Source of the DNA: Oscarella lobularis
Lineage: Eukaryota > Porifera > Homoscleromorpha > Homosclerophorida > Oscarellidae
Reading direction: 5' to 3'
NCBI RefSeq assembly: GCF_947507565.1
Contig: NC_089183.1
Location: 1,550,001-1,614,000 of the forward strand
Length of the DNA: 64,000 nucleotides
Made by a program: the position numbers and the translations under genes. The notes below the pieces were generated by a model. It saw only the letters and a program-made list of their open reading frames with translations. It was not told the origin of the DNA and made no database searches. Positions 24,155 to 36,984 of this stretch are shown one piece after another (positions within the stretch are counted from its first letter, which is position 1; every line of letters starts with the position of its first letter).

Positions 24155-27100
24155 ATGGATACCCACCGTTCCTGCTTGAAATCTCTCTGTCGCATCTGCG
24201 CACGAAGCTCTTCCTCTCGCAAACAACGGTTTTCTGCGTGCAAGAATCACAGAAAAAAGCTTCTCGCCTTCGGAATTGACATTGAAAAAGACTCAGTTGA
24301 TGTGCATCCGGAAATCATCTGCCAGGCCTGCCAGCAACTCATCATTCGATGCGAGGCCTCTAAAAGAAAGCAACTGCCCTACCGGCCGCTGCAGAAATAA
24401 TTTCAATGGGCGGAGCACAGTAATGACGAATGCGTCACGTGCTCCATTTTTGCTGAAAATGCGAAGGGCGGGCGAACGGCGACTCAAAGGAAGCGCCAGA
24501 AATTGTCGGGCCACGGTCGCCCCAGTCTTCGAGGCCATCTCTGCCTGGAGAGGTATCTCGAACGAATTGCTCTCCCGTCATTTCGTCCACAAGGGGATTT
24601 TCGGCTGTACCCTGTCTATGCCAGTGACGACATCAACGCAGCAGACGTGCTTCAAAAGGCGCTGTGCCCTATCTGCAACGACGTCCTAGATAGGCCTGTT
24701 GAAGCAATCTGTCGACACCTTGCCTGCATGAAGTGTCTTCTTGAACAGTTGAAAAGTCACCCTCCTGAAGTAGAATGGCAGTGCTCGTCACCTGGCTGCA
24801 ACGCCCCGTTGCTGCTGTCGTCGGCGGAATTAAAGTCCTTTGGAAAAAGCGAAGAATTTTCTCGCATTCACAAGCTGACCGAGACCGCTCTTCGCAAGAT
24901 CAAGGCAAAAAATTTTGATATAAAATTTATAAATTATTTAATCTCATATCAATTAATTAAGTATAATTAATTAATTGATTAAATAATTTTGAATTTATTA
25001 AATTTATATTTAACAGGAAAATCAAGGAATATATTACCTGATATTTAGATTCACTGCATAAAGGGGTGCCAAGAAAAAATCTCACTGGAAAATCTGAGTG
25101 ATCACATAGGCAGCTGTCCAGGAGAGTTGCTGGTGCCGAATCCTCATGAAACCCATAAGGCGCTAAAAGAATACTTCCTACCTAGTATACAGTATGTGTA
25201 TGTATGCATGTATACCCGCTAGCTCGCCGAGTTTCTTCGATGAACTTGAGGGACGTCCTTAGCAAGAGGGCAGGCACACCTTGCACAGTCGAGAAGCGCA
25301 CTGCAGGAAGAATCATGAAGAGGATGATGAAGTCAAGGAAGGAGGGAAGTGCTAATGAAGTCGTTTTGCCCACTGGCTCTCGGGGAAAGGTAATCTTGGA
25401 TAAAAGTAATTAGACTACAGTAGTAGACTTGCAACCCTACTATGATCAGCCCACGACGTTTATGAGGATTATGAGACCAACCATTCCGTCCGACGAAGCA
25501 TCAGGGAGATCTCTGAGGCAGAGAACGACCTTGATGGAAAGTGTTCGTGACGCCGTTAGTGGCGGATCTTCCGGGTCACGTGTGCAGCTCAGGCATGAAC
25601 TGGCCCACAGGTCCAAAGACGACCGGCTGGCGCTCTTGAGGAAAGCCGGCTTCGCCGTGAAAGAAACGCCTCCTCCTGGAGCGGGTCTCGCTCTGAAGGC
25701 CGACCTGACGCTACCCTGGTACAGACTACAAATTCTCCGGAGGTAGAGTGTTTCCATTTCAATTCCCCTACGTACATAAATCATATACATGCAGATGGCT
25801 GAAAAAGTGGGGCCTCAGACTACCGGGAGAACGCACGGATCGACGAATAATGAGTGAAATCCTGCCGGACGACATAATCTCAGAAATGGCTATTTTCAAT
25901 TTCAAATCTGGAAATTCGCGCATTCTGAAGCCATCCCCGTGCGTTCAACTGCTGGACATGTGGAAAAGAATAACGTTCTTGTTAGACCGCCTAAACAGGT
26001 AATTTTGTCATTTTATTATTTTAAAATATTCCATTTTATTATCTGCAGTGTTGGAAAATTGACCTGGCACGACGAATGCATTCCTCAGGAAGAAGTCTGG
26101 GTCAAGATTGGCGGCGACCACGGAGGTGGCTCATTTAAGTTGTCATTTCAGCTGGCGAACATGGAACATGTCAACTCTATTCGAAATACCCACCCCATCA
26201 GCTGCTTTGAAGCTGCTGATTCCATTACAAATCTTCACGTGGGGCTGAAAATTTTTCAGAGTCAAATAATAGAAATGAAAAGATCATCGTCGAGGTCATA
26301 AGACGATTTTTTAGAAATTACCTTAGATAATAACATTTGTCTGTAGCAACAAGTCAGTGCGCCTCTTCATGTTCGGGGACTACGAGTTTCTGTGCAAAAT
26401 GTACGGATTATCTGGAGCAGCAGGTTTCTTACTTACTTTTATAGTTATTTAATTAACTACTTTGTCTGTACTAGCTCGCCATCCTTGCCTGAGGTGCCAC
26501 TGCACAAAAGAGCAGTTGCAGATACCCCTTCATCTTAGAGGGTTATCCTCACAGCGAACCCTCACTTCCTTGGCCACGAATTACAAGGATTTTCAACTGG
26601 CCGGAAATATAAAAAAGCTAAAGAACACAACAACGTGATATCTTCTCACATTTTCGACATCGAAACTGATCACGTTAGTTGCAAAAAACGAACTAATACT
26701 ATTTTAATTAAAAATACTTTAGGTGGCCGTACCTGCCCTGCATTTGAGCCTTGGAATTTTCTGTCGCCTATTCTTTCTCTTCGAGCAAGAGTGCCAACGT
26801 CTTGATGGGGCGTGGGGTCAGAAAAACATCGCTGATCGAGCTGCCCGAATGGCAGCAGCAACGGAAGCAGAAGCCAGCAGAGATTTACTGCTTCAACATG
26901 TGACGTGCTCACCTGAATTCTGATCCGAAGAACCAAGATGTCGTTTTACTACGGGGAGCAGTTGTCTATTTTCAAGAGAAGGCAAAATCATTGGTGGGTC
27001 AAGCTAAAATATTACATAATAATTAATCGACGATGTGTTAGGGAGAAGCTGTTGGCCCGCCCGCCGAGAGCCGCAACGATTTTATGTTGGCTGTCGACAA

Positions 27101-27731
27101 AGCTCTTTCGACGTGTGGTGTTGATCGAGAGGCGTATTTTGGAAGCACATTCATTGGAAATCATGTCCACAAAGCTTTAAAGGTAACTTTAATTCCCGTC
27201 TTCTAAATAAGTAATTACAAAGGCTATATAACTAGGAACAAAGTATTAAACTTATCGTTGGAGCTGTGAGGAAGGTGCCTTGCGGAGAGGAAATGAAGGG
27301 GCTTGCCAATGACGTGGCCGACAAATTTGAATCTGCCTTCACTCTCTTCCGCAAGTGCCATGATATCTACTCCCTCTGCAGAAAGGTCTCTGATGAAGAA
27401 ATAAAAAAGCTCGGTATGTAGTATGATAATATTAATTTTTGGTTATTGACTTTACGTAGAAAAATCCATTAACAATTTTATGAAATTTTATCGGTCAAAC
27501 TTTTCATCGTCGTCAATCTCACCGAAACTTCATTTCCTTGAAGACCACGTCGTCAGCTGGATTCAGCACTGGAAGTTGGGCCTCTCTTTCCACGAAGAAC
27601 AGGCAGCAGAGTCCATTCATGCTGCATTCAATGAACTCCAGCAAAAACATGCTAGCATCCGGAATCCAGTTGATCGACTGATGACGTCGTTCAAGTATCA
27701 CCATCTCAATAACTGCTCCGCCATTCTGTAA
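24155..27731 (+). pseudogene. RAG1-N-terminus-like plus DDE transposase gene (N-RAG-TP-like)
   Basis: About twelve exons: 24155-24915, 25060-25185, 25204-25389, 25419-25743, 25795-25999, 26049-26294, 26347-26423, 26476-26637, 26725-26990, 27041-27181, 27234-27413 and 27461-27731. The N-terminus follows the RAG1 order: CRIC, ICQACQQL, a W..H....C..C element (WAEHSNDECVTC), a RING (CPICNDVLDRPVEAICRHLA) and a C2H2-like finger (LENLSDHIGSC). The transposase part has VKIGGDHGGGSFKLSF, LFMFGDYEFLCKMYGLSGAA and HEEQAAESIHAAFN, spaced like Asp, Asp and Glu of a DDE enzyme. Molluscan N-RAG-TP transposons are known to pair a RAG1-like N-terminus with a transposase. Damage: in-frame TAA at 24398-24400 and a frame change near 26905. 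No TIRs found. The RAG1 core (RSS-binding) region is not present as such. Confidence 0.85.
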
Positions 27732-27759
27732 CTTGTTTGTATCCCTGTCTCCCTCTACA

Positions 27760-27850
27760 TCTTGTGTCTGTGTACGTGTGTGTCTGTGTACATCTAGATA
27801 TGTGCCTTTTGTCTGTCCGTCTGTCCAGTCTGTCTGTCTGTGTAACTGTT
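27760..27850. repeat. TGTC/TG microsatellite
   Basis: Interrupted runs of TGTCTG, TGTG and GTCTGTCC lie just past the stop codon of the RAG1-like gene. Confidence 0.75.
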
Positions 27851-30800
27851 GGTGCCTTGAGTAGTGCCTCCGCGTGGCAGGGACTGGAAACGTCTGTTAT
27901 GGACGGCTAAACTACTTACAGAAGGCAGGAATTACGAGGGCGTGCAGACGGTCAAATAAAGGTGTGCAAAACTAAGCTAATGCATACCTTTAGATTATTC
28001 TTCCCTCTTTCATGTAGCTTTGACCGTTTTTGCCCAGCACGTGTACGAATCCAGGAATCGACCTCAGAAGACCACTCTCTAGATCGACGCGATACGACGC
28101 CTACCGGCAGGTACACAGTTTTTACCCCTTCGAACCCGTAAATTGATCCACTCTCACCTGTTCCGAGCATAAACCTATGTTGAGACAATGAGAAAAAGAG
28201 CGGAAACCGCTGGCTTCATCGCACTAATAGCCATTACCGGCTAAGAAATAGGACGCATGCGTACAATTTAATATGCCACAACGTGACCTATTGATACAGC
28301 CGTGCCCTTGGGTTATGGCAGTCCAGGCGTGAACGCCCTTTAAAAGCCAAGGTTGAGAAGGTCTTAGAATCGTTTTAGCAGTTGCACCTCCATGTTTTAG
28401 ACACAATCTAATGTCATACTGAAACGCAGACGTTTGCTCAGACTTCTGTTCTACTGATGCAGATTTCAGAAGAGTCAGTAGGAAAGTTAGGTGCGTTGTT
28501 TCTTAGTTTTTTTAGCAGTTGAGAGCTTGAAAATGCTCAGACTTTTAGGATCTGATAATTTAAGAACACTAGAAGCAGGCAGGTTCTTCCAAAAACATTT
28601 TATCGCACTTTTATCGCATTCGCCACTCTACGAATATAAACAGGGTTGACAGCATTGCTGTGACACAATCATTTGACATTGCCGCTTTTGGAACCAAAAA
28701 TCACCACTTGACACTTTGTTTTTAGTTTGTAATTTCTTAGCAGAATACAAATCTGTTTTTGAAATTTTTTGTTTCGACCAGAACTATGAAGCCCACATTA
28801 GAAAAGAAAGACAAAAGAAGCTTGGGCAACCGAAACGAAATTCACGTTATGGCAACACTTTCAAATTGACGTTAGTGTATTTACATGGATTAGTAAAAAG
28901 TGGTCGTGGAATACACAAAAAGGTTTATCATAAAATGTCCGGATGTGATTAATTATTGGAACCTCTGTAACTGGCCTCCTAAGTTTGCCCATCAACAGCA
29001 CGAGAAACCAGAATTTTTAGACAAAGTCAAAAACAAAGGTTTTACATTGTAGTAAACTCACAAAAAAATAAAACTTCGCTTAGCAACTCGTATATGCTAA
29101 AATGGGTTGTTTGCGTACAAACTTGTTCTCGAAGTTAGATTGTTTCTCGAAACCTGACTTTTACATTCGCGTCCTAAACTTGGCAAAATAGGCTAAAATA
29201 AGCGAAAACCTAATAGTAATTTGCATCACGGGAGCAGTGGCGGCCGAGGGGTGAGATAGTACCCGGGGTAGTATTTAAGATAGGGCTCTATTTTTTGAAC
29301 GCTAACCGACCGGGCTTTTATTTGAGACGAGGGCTCTATTCGCGCAGGCATACTATTCGCGCAGGCATACTATTCGCGCGAGTACGGTATATGATATCTC
29401 TTTGCTGTCTGACGGTAAAAACTGCTCAGGTTAAAGGTTTCTGCGAGAGCGCTGTGGCCTGTTTCCTTTTGCAGATATTTCTGAGGTAGGCTCTTTGACT
29501 ATTTTTATTGCTAACCGGCTAGTCATGATGTTGTCGATCAATTCGTTTATGACGAACTCTTTGCTAAAAGTTAACGTTGTCGTAAACCAGCATGAATCTG
29601 CCTTGCTTCAAAAAAAGATTTGTTTATTTTGTGCAGAAATTCGCTTGAGAAACTCAAGGTTTTGCTCTCAGCTTAAACAAATCCCATGGTGATTAAAAGA
29701 CGTTGTTACTTTTCTGTTTACTGCTCGCGCAAAAAGCCTAAGGCTGAAGAGAAACTGAAAGCCTTGATGCCAATAACGTCGCGCTGAGACAAAATGGATA
29801 AAACAGTCATTCCGTGAACGTAACGTGATAGTAGAGATTTCGAAAACAAAGAGTCCAAAGACGCAATTAATGCTAACAGACGCGGTGCGTACCAATGAGC
29901 AATTGCAGGCAGTTCGCGAAGTTGTGTCTTGCTCCTAGGGAAGAGCCAAAGTTTTCCCATTTTATATTTACAACTGTGTGCTGTTGAAACTGAAAAAATT
30001 TATCTTGGAATATTTCTTGTGTAGCTCGCCAAACATTTCCTCTGCTCACTTCGAGGTTTGTCCGAAAATTAATAACGTCTGCTTGAAGTCTGCATTTGAC
30101 TTCTGAGAATATGATGAAGCCTGTTTCAGACTGTCGAGTTCTTTTTTGAGGCTTTTGTTTTCGTCTAACTATGAACTCAATGTTTTTAGAACTATCAGAA
30201 AGTCAGTCTTTTCTGCGTTAAGTGACTCAGTTCATCCATTGGGCGAGAAACCATGGTAGACATAAACTAAGACGCTCTCTTTGCCTTGCTTGAATTTCTG
30301 CCATAGTCGCTCTTTTTTAATGTTGTGACCAAACGTTTTGGTAACAAGAATGCCCAGTTCAATACTTGAAATTGGACGCTCTCTTCTTAAAGGAAGGAAC
30401 ATGTTCAAACAGCACAGCAGTGCTGCGGCCGTAACGTAAGAATCTGCGCAGACTTTCTATCTCGTACGAAGCCTGAGCAGCACGAGCTAAAAGACATAAA
30501 GCGGTTTCTGATGAAAAGAAACTTTCACTCACTGCAAGACGCATTAAAAGAATACTTTCTCATAATTCGTGACGTAGGCGAACTAATTGCAGAATGAATA
30601 AAATCTAAGTATTAGATTAGCAACAGGAATCGGAAAGAAGGCCTCAATCTCTACCAAACGTAAGAAACGGCAGGACTATTGCGGCAAATGTCAATGCCAA
30701 CTTTGAGGAAGAATGGCAACGCTACGAGAAGGGCAAAAGGGGCTTGGTCAGATGGCTTGGTCAGATGGCTGTGTCACTACGTCACTACCAATGAATTATC

Positions 30801-31560
30801 TCATTAAAGTAGGCGCTGCCACACCAGACTCTCTCAGCGAACCCCATGCAGATTCGGGACCGCGACAGAGTCTTTGCACAAGGCTACGAAGTGCCGGTAA
30901 TTGGCACAATTTCTCTAAAGGGTACGTCGTTGATGGCTCTCGCACTCTACGTCGACCTGACGACAAAAAATAGAATATTGCGGGAATGAAGAATATGCTA
31001 AAATCGTCATCTGTGCGCTTCAATACAAAAAGAAAAAGTGACTACACCCTTTCATCAAATGATGACTTCGAAGAGATGGACAAAAAGAGGCGCCGTAACG
31101 AATGTAACGACCAACGACTGCAAGACCCACGACTGCAGATGCCGGATCAAATCGCAATGCCCGTAACCAAACCTTACAATTGGATACCGGTAATGGTCCT
31201 AAATAAAACCCGGGAAGGGCGATTATGCTAGGGCGTGGAAGACAAAAGAGTACCCTGGTAGCCCGTTCAAGAGTCTCAGGTTTGCTCACTACTACTGAAA
31301 ATAATAAAATAATAATGGTAGTTTTTTCTCCGATCTGAACTGATTAACGCCAAAAATAAGAACGGGGAACCCGAAAGTTTGTAAGCACCCCCCGATCGAT
31401 AGCCAAGGTGTATAAAAAATGGCTATCGCGTTAGCAGTTTTGAAGGCGTTTATACAACCTGAGCTTAATTGTATTCTTTAGAGCAAGATGCGCATCTGCC
31501 ATTCGATGACTTCGAGTCGTCATGAGAAGGCGACGTCGTGGGATGTCGAGGACCGCCGAA
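27851..31560. other. no recognisable gene (3.7 kb)
   Basis: Open stretches are short and show no conserved motif (28188-27952 -, 28716-28952 +, 29895-29668 -, 30713-30973 +, 30986-31231 +). Short direct repeats are present (TACTATTCGCGCAGGCA twice near 29335-29370). I see no transposon ends. Confidence 0.5.
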
Positions 31561-31564
31561 AGTT

Positions 31565-31755
31565 TGAAGAGTTCACGATGACTACAGCGACAGCAACGAC
31601 GACGGCAACGACGACGGCAACGACGACAGTAGCTAAGACGCAACAGTGACCGCGGCAACGATGGTGACGACCGCGACGGCGGCGACGAAGGTAACGACAG
31701 CGACGACAGTAGCAGCAAGGACGACGGCGAGAACGACGGCAGCGATGACTGCAGC
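31565..31755. repeat. GAC/GGC-rich trinucleotide-like repeat
   Basis: Imperfect CGACGACGGCAACGACGACGG repetition, broken by single-base changes. The long Ser/Leu and Arg/Cys frames on the minus strand are artefacts of this composition. Confidence 0.75.
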
Positions 31756-31837
31756 ACTTTGTTTTTGTCACCCGTTTGTCGCGAACCTCTTCCGACATAG
31801 TCTTGCTTCTTAATTAAAGCACGAGGTTTTTGTAATT

Positions 31838-33310
31838 GTGAGCACGTCGAGCGAAGTGAAGGAGAGGGATCTTCGTGTAATATCTAAAGGGGAAAAGCGT
31901 GCTCGCAAACAAAGGCACGACGACGACGACTTGAAAAAGAAGAAAAGGGCACGTCGTTCGAATTTGGGTGACGACGACAACTTCAACGCCTATGATGACA
32001 GAGGACGACGACGAACCGTTACACAGAGTGCGTCGTGTCTCGAAGCCGTTCATTTCAGATCGTCTTCCCCGTCGGAAGAAGAAAGTTTGTCGGACCAATC
32101 AGCAAACGTGTCGCACGACGAGGACGGCGAGACGAGGATGAGCATTCGTCATCACGTTAATTAAGGCGCACTACGGAGCTGTAAAAATTGAGCATCATCT
32201 ACTGAAAAAGTTTGTTCATTGGCAAGTGGAAGCTGCGGGCAATATAAAAATCGCAACGGATGCAAATAACTCGGCAACGCACGTCGGCCGCTTTGTCAAA
32301 TTCTTAACAGAAAAGCCAAAGGTACGAAAACGAAAGGGAAGATGGTCAAAGCGCTTAAGAACAAGAAATCAATCGTAAAATGCCTTGCCGATTACTCAAG
32401 GATCGAAGAATTTTTGTACAGGTTAAAGCTAGCTCGACAGCGCTAAGCCACCTCTTTAGTATCAAAAGGTGCTCTTTTTGACTGTTTTGCGCGCATTTTT
32501 TGATTCTGTGCTTTTAGATTTATTTGCTTTCTTCAACGAGATTTGCTGAAACTTTTCAACAAATTGGACGATCTTTTTTCTTCATGGCTCGAGCGAGCCA
32601 AGGCCGCTCTCAGTGAAGTACTGAAAGATTTCAGCAAATCGAAGAAAAAGGAAGGCTTGATGAAAACGACAGCGGAATCGATGTATAGCGCTGGAAAATT
32701 TGGTGATCCGGCCACAGCCATAGAAAGCACCAAGCAGGCCACTGCAAGCTTAATTGAGCGATTAGAAAGAAATGATCGAAAAGGCAAAAAAGGGATACAT
32801 CGTGGACAATTTTCGTTCACATACACCTGGTTTCTCTTTAATTGCCCGGTAACCCCTCCCAGGCAGCAATCGATCCTGCATATGACAATGAACGAGTCGG
32901 AGGACGTCAAGAAAAACAAAATGCTCGTCTCAAAGAATTTTAAGACATCGGCGACGTACGGCACAGAAGCGTTGCCTTTCGAAGAAGACGTCATTGCCGT
33001 TTTCGAGCGACCGCTAACGATACCCAAAGTCAACACCGTCTTCTTGTCCGTCAACGGAAAGCCCCTCGAAGGCGGACTATCAAAGCTCCTGCAACATTTT
33101 ATGAAAGAGAACGTTCCCGAACTGGGTAACTTGAATGTTACCAACATTCGGCAAATGCTCAGTACGCTCAGCCATGGGACGTTGGGCGACAACGATAGAA
33201 GAAATCTTGCTGAATGCAACAGCCATTCTCTAGAGACAGAGCAAAAATATTACGTGCGGTTTGCTCTGGCAAGAAAAGCTGAAATGGCGGCTAAAGCCAA
33301 AAAAATTTGA
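31838..33310 (+). CDS. Crypton-like tyrosine recombinase, multi-exon
   Basis: The first open segment (31838-32164) is basic and acidic with no fold I recognise and ends in TTAATTAA. Short helical segments follow at about 32190-32320 (HHLLKKFVHWQVEAAGNIKI), like a core-binding domain. The long open segment (about 32543-33310) has PPRQQSILHMTMNE (candidate first Arg), HKTA-like KTSATYGTEALPFEED, and NVTNIRQMLSTLSH ... ECNSHSLETEQKYYV, which fits the HxxR..H..Tyr end of tyrosine recombinases of the Crypton type. Cryptons integrate as circles through a tyrosine nucleophile. The tyrosine here would be one of the YY pair at about 33250. Exon borders are approximate. Long antisense frames over the same region are shadows. 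Confidence 0.6.
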
Positions 33311-33696
33311 CGGGATCGCCGATGAAATACGACACCGGCGACAAGGGCAGTGCGAGTACGAAGAAGACCCACGAAGTAGATGCTACACCCGATGTTTAGA
33401 GCCCCAAAAGCGACCGGGGCGATCATCACGACGCGGTTCCCCTGGGTATACCAGAAGAAATTTATATCCGAATTCGTGACAAATGTTTGGCGAAATTGCG
33501 AGAAGAGCAAGAGCCAGCAGAAATAGGCGCTACCGCGACTATAAGCAACAAATCGTGAATCGAGAAAGAGAGCGGCACAATGGAAAGAGCAAAGAAAAAA
33601 GCGAGCAAATTGCAAGTCACAGAAGGGAAACAGAGTGCCACAACCACCGCCAGAGAGCGAGTGGAGAATAAAGACTAGCCACAAGCCAGAAAGGTC

Positions 33697-33975
33697 ATGA
33701 TCAAGAAACCTCTCGGCCATCGCATTACCTGGACGCAACCTGAAATCGAAGAAGTCTACACCTTCAGAAAGAACAACCCCAGTGCCGGGTTCAGCAATCT
33801 CTTTTCCAAAATAATGGTGAACCCGCAATTGAGAGCAACGTTCTATCGTCGCCACGTAAACACAGCTGCTGCAAGATTGCTACCGCTCCATCCTAAAAGG
33901 ATCATACGTGAAAAAGTTTGGGATCGGTCCGCCCGAGTTCTTCGTGGAAGAACGAGGCGAAGGCGAAAGTCTTGA
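33697..33975 (+). CDS. short basic ORF, possible C-terminal HTH of the Crypton-like gene
   Basis: Starts at ATG 33697. The segment HRITWTQPEIEEVYTFRKN resembles the Trp-containing helix of Myb-like DNA-binding domains, and the end is strongly basic (RRRRKS). In several invertebrate Crypton-type genes a Myb-like or other DNA-binding module follows the recombinase domain. Linking it to the gene ending at 33310 is inference, since the stretch between them is basic and unrecognised. Confidence 0.35.
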   Translation: MIKKPLGHRITWTQPEIEEVYTFRKNNPSAGFSNLFSKIMVNPQLRATFYRRHVNTAAARLLPLHPKRIIREKVWDRSARVLRGRTRRRRKS

Positions 33976-35440
33976 GGAAGATTAAACGAAAGGCAAGGTG
34001 AAACAGTTACGTAAAAACATGTGTAAGGTAGTCTAATATTAGATGCGGTAGTCATTGGCGGAAGGGTTAATAACGCCAAATGCGTGCATGGACTGCAGGA
34101 GTTGCGCTTGCATGGCGTTAGTTGTGCCTGACGTTAAAGAGGTTACAACAAATATACACGTAAAGAGTATTAAAGTTAATTAAGAATGTCTATAATGGTT
34201 TTAGGGTTTTTTATAAGGGGTAAACAAAAGCATATTTAGAAAATCTTTAGTAACCATGGCAACTGTTGGGTCCAGGAATTCCTTGGTAATAGTTTACAGG
34301 AAAGGGAGATTGGGGGCTCGGCGTATGCTTTTAGTTCAAAGTTATGGTCGGTTAAAGGAGTAGTGGTTAGGAAAATTCTTTTAGGATTTTTAGTTGCTAG
34401 GGAGACACAGGGATTGCTTAGGGGAGTTTCAGAGCGCATTTCTACCCTTCCTGAAAAAAATCCCGGGTGCTCTAGCAGGATTCCAATTTCTCAAAAACCT
34501 CTCCTAAATGAATAAGTTACGGGATTAACGTTCCGTTTGGTCCGTTGTAGGCGTGCTATATATCATTCGAGAGCGCTTTCTGAGCTCTATCTATTTTGGT
34601 GCGTATGACGTCATCGGATGTAATCTCTATTTATTGTTAGCAAATTCGTGTTTTTGGAATTTGTCAACTTATAGCCATAATCTTGTATATTAGATTAAGG
34701 AGATTGACAAATATTTTACTGGGGTTTGGTACAGAATTTTATTCATTTCAATTTCGGTATAGGGTCTCGCGGGCATATTTGAGGTTTGACGTCATAATTG
34801 TGTTCGTCGGCATATCGGGGTTTTTGTTTCTAAGAGCATTTTATCTGCTCCAAACGCCATGTATTGTGAGGAGTTGTGTTGTAGGCATTAGGCAGTGTGG
34901 AAAATATTTTTTGTACATTTTGCGTAGATTCGCGCGGTGACGATTCGGGGTTACGTGTATACGGGAGCAGTGTTTTCAGTCATCGCTTTGGAACGGCTTA
35001 AAATGGGACGAAGGGGAGGAGAAAGGACGGAGTCGACTGTCGCGCAGGGTAGGTTGTGTGTTCGCGTCTCATTTGACCCCGTGCGTTCTGTGGTTTCGGG
35101 ACCCCGTACGCGTTCGAAGGATTATACTACTCCTTTCCTTTGTTCCCTGCGCGGTTTTTAGGGTTTGAACGTTTCGCGGCGAGGTTTGGAGCGTATTTGA
35201 GGGGCCTTTTCGGCTGCGCGTTGGGAATTGGACCCGAAAGGGGAAAGGGTGTTTTCTCGCGATCCTCGTTTTTTCGAGCGGTGCATACTGCGCTGTTTGA
35301 TTTTAGAGAGCGGTGCTACGCATGGCTTTCCTATTGTTTTTCCATAGATTGTCGTTTTGAAGGAGTTATTTCTTTTTTCATTTTTCAGAGGAAGGTTGTT
35401 TGGCAAGGAGTTTGGGACAGTCTTGAAGTAGGGGGATCAT
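33976..35440. other. no recognisable gene
   Basis: Open stretches at 34683-34940 and 34937-35460 (+) have biased composition (Phe/Arg-rich) and no motif. No TIRs or LTRs visible. Confidence 0.45.
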
Positions 35441-36740
35441 CTCGTTCACCAATCTCGTGACCACGGGTCGCAGCGCAAACGGATCTCGACGAGCTTTTTG
35501 ATAGATCGGTAAGTGTCCTTGTGTGTCAATCACGTGTGTTCCGCGTAGGCCGTTCGCCCCAAATCGGTGTCGTCCACCACGAATATATCATGAAATCGCC
35601 CGACGAACTGTCGGAAAGCATCCTTCTCCGCCTCAGATAGTCGTCGCTGATGGCTTCTTTGGGTTTCCGTTTCGGCTACGCTCGCTGACTCCGGGTTTTC
35701 TGTGGGGTCGATCACCTCTAATGGGCCGGCGTCGCCGATCACAGCATCCTCCACCAGGTTCACTGGCTTTGACGACCCATTTCGGATTAGGATCTGTGCT
35801 TCCTCTCCGCCCGGCAGCAGGCTATCCTCTATTTCGATCCCCAGCTCGTTTCCATGCTTTTCGTTGTGCTCGAACAGTATTGGCTTCCGTTCCGAGTTCG
35901 CTTCAGTCATTCGAAGTGGAACCCATTCGGCGTGCTCCGGAAGAATTCGGGCTGCCCGAACCAGCTTCATCTCGACCGTCGACGTCGAATTTCCTTCATT
36001 TCGAATTTTGACGTGTGGGTCCATTTTTAGTATTCCGTTTAGACCCAACATGCACGGCATCCGCATATTCCTCTGCACGTATATGACTGGCGGTACCGTT
36101 TTGCCCTCTACGCTCCACGGTTTCCGACGCAATTATGGGAATTTCTTTCTGGCCGAAATCCACCAATTGACATTCGGGAGGTTGAAGCAGTACTCGATCG
36201 TTATCCATTTCCTTGAACGCTGTCTCCGATACCAGGCTGACAGGCTGTGCTTCCTTCGCCTCGACCAGCTTGTTCGACGGCGTCCATGAACGATTCGATA
36301 GGGTAGCGCAGTTCTCGTTTGAAAAGGAATCTTAACCATTGCTGAATTGTCCGACAAGCATCTGATCCCGAAGCTTTGGATCGACGTTGTGGCTTCGAAA
36401 TCCCTCCGCGTTCAGTCCCTGCAGAGCCTCGGCGAAATCGTTCACTGCCTCGCCTTCGCCTTGCTTCCTGCTGTAAAACTGAGCCTGCGTGAACGACTCC
36501 AGTTTTACCGGGCGGATTCGCTTGATCAGCGCATCCCGAGCATTGGCATACGAATTTCGCTCCGTTTCGCTCAGAGCCTCAAACTTGCGCAGCGCGCGTC
36601 TGGTAAGGTTTCCTTCGAACTGCAGCAGCCGGTCCTATTCAGGCCAGTGAGCCAGCTTGGCTCGATTCTCAAAGTGGCGCATGAATGTTCACAGGCCTTG
36701 ATCATCGTTCCCCTTTTCGTCGGAAAACGTCGGTAGTCGC
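35440..36740 (-). pseudogene. Ty3/gypsy-like retroelement fragment (gag to start of RT)
   Basis: On the minus strand, 36626 to about 36340 encodes a retrotransposon gag-type segment (RRALRKFEALSETERNSY ... FYSRKQGEGEAVNDFAEAL). Farther on come a segment resembling the protease end (MLGLNGI) and a linker with GRFHDIFVVDDTDLGRTAYA. The start of reverse transcriptase (KARRDPFALRPVVTRLVNEM) follows at about 35510-35440 and then stops abruptly. The frame changes at least twice (near 36340 and 36120), and RT palm, RNase H, integrase and LTRs are missing. It abuts the Tc1 relic at about 36985, so one has disrupted or replaced part of the other. Confidence 0.75.
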
Positions 36741-36984
36741 AGCAGGTTCCAGGCTTGAAGGTCTTCGATAAGCCTTGATTCGACACCTGCGGTTTCCGCC
36801 CGCGGCGTCTGTCCTTCCGCGCTCCTTGTTGCCAACAGCAAAGGATCCTCCCCCGCTCCTGAGTCTGCCCGTCCGCTTTCGCCGCTCGTCGTCGAACCCT
36901 CGCTCCCTCCGTTCGCCGCCTGATGCGTTCCTCCGACACGGGGGCGTCCGCTGTCGACTCGATCGCGACGGGAGATTTCGGCGG

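Noticed and set aside
31431-31798. Ser/Leu- and Arg/Cys-rich minus-strand proteins
   Set aside because: They come from the GAC/GGC trinucleotide-like repeat.
32533-33855. Long open frames on the minus strand opposite the Crypton-like gene
   Set aside because: Composition is Ser/Phe/Leu-rich without motifs, and the + strand carries readable recombinase motifs. These are antisense shadows.
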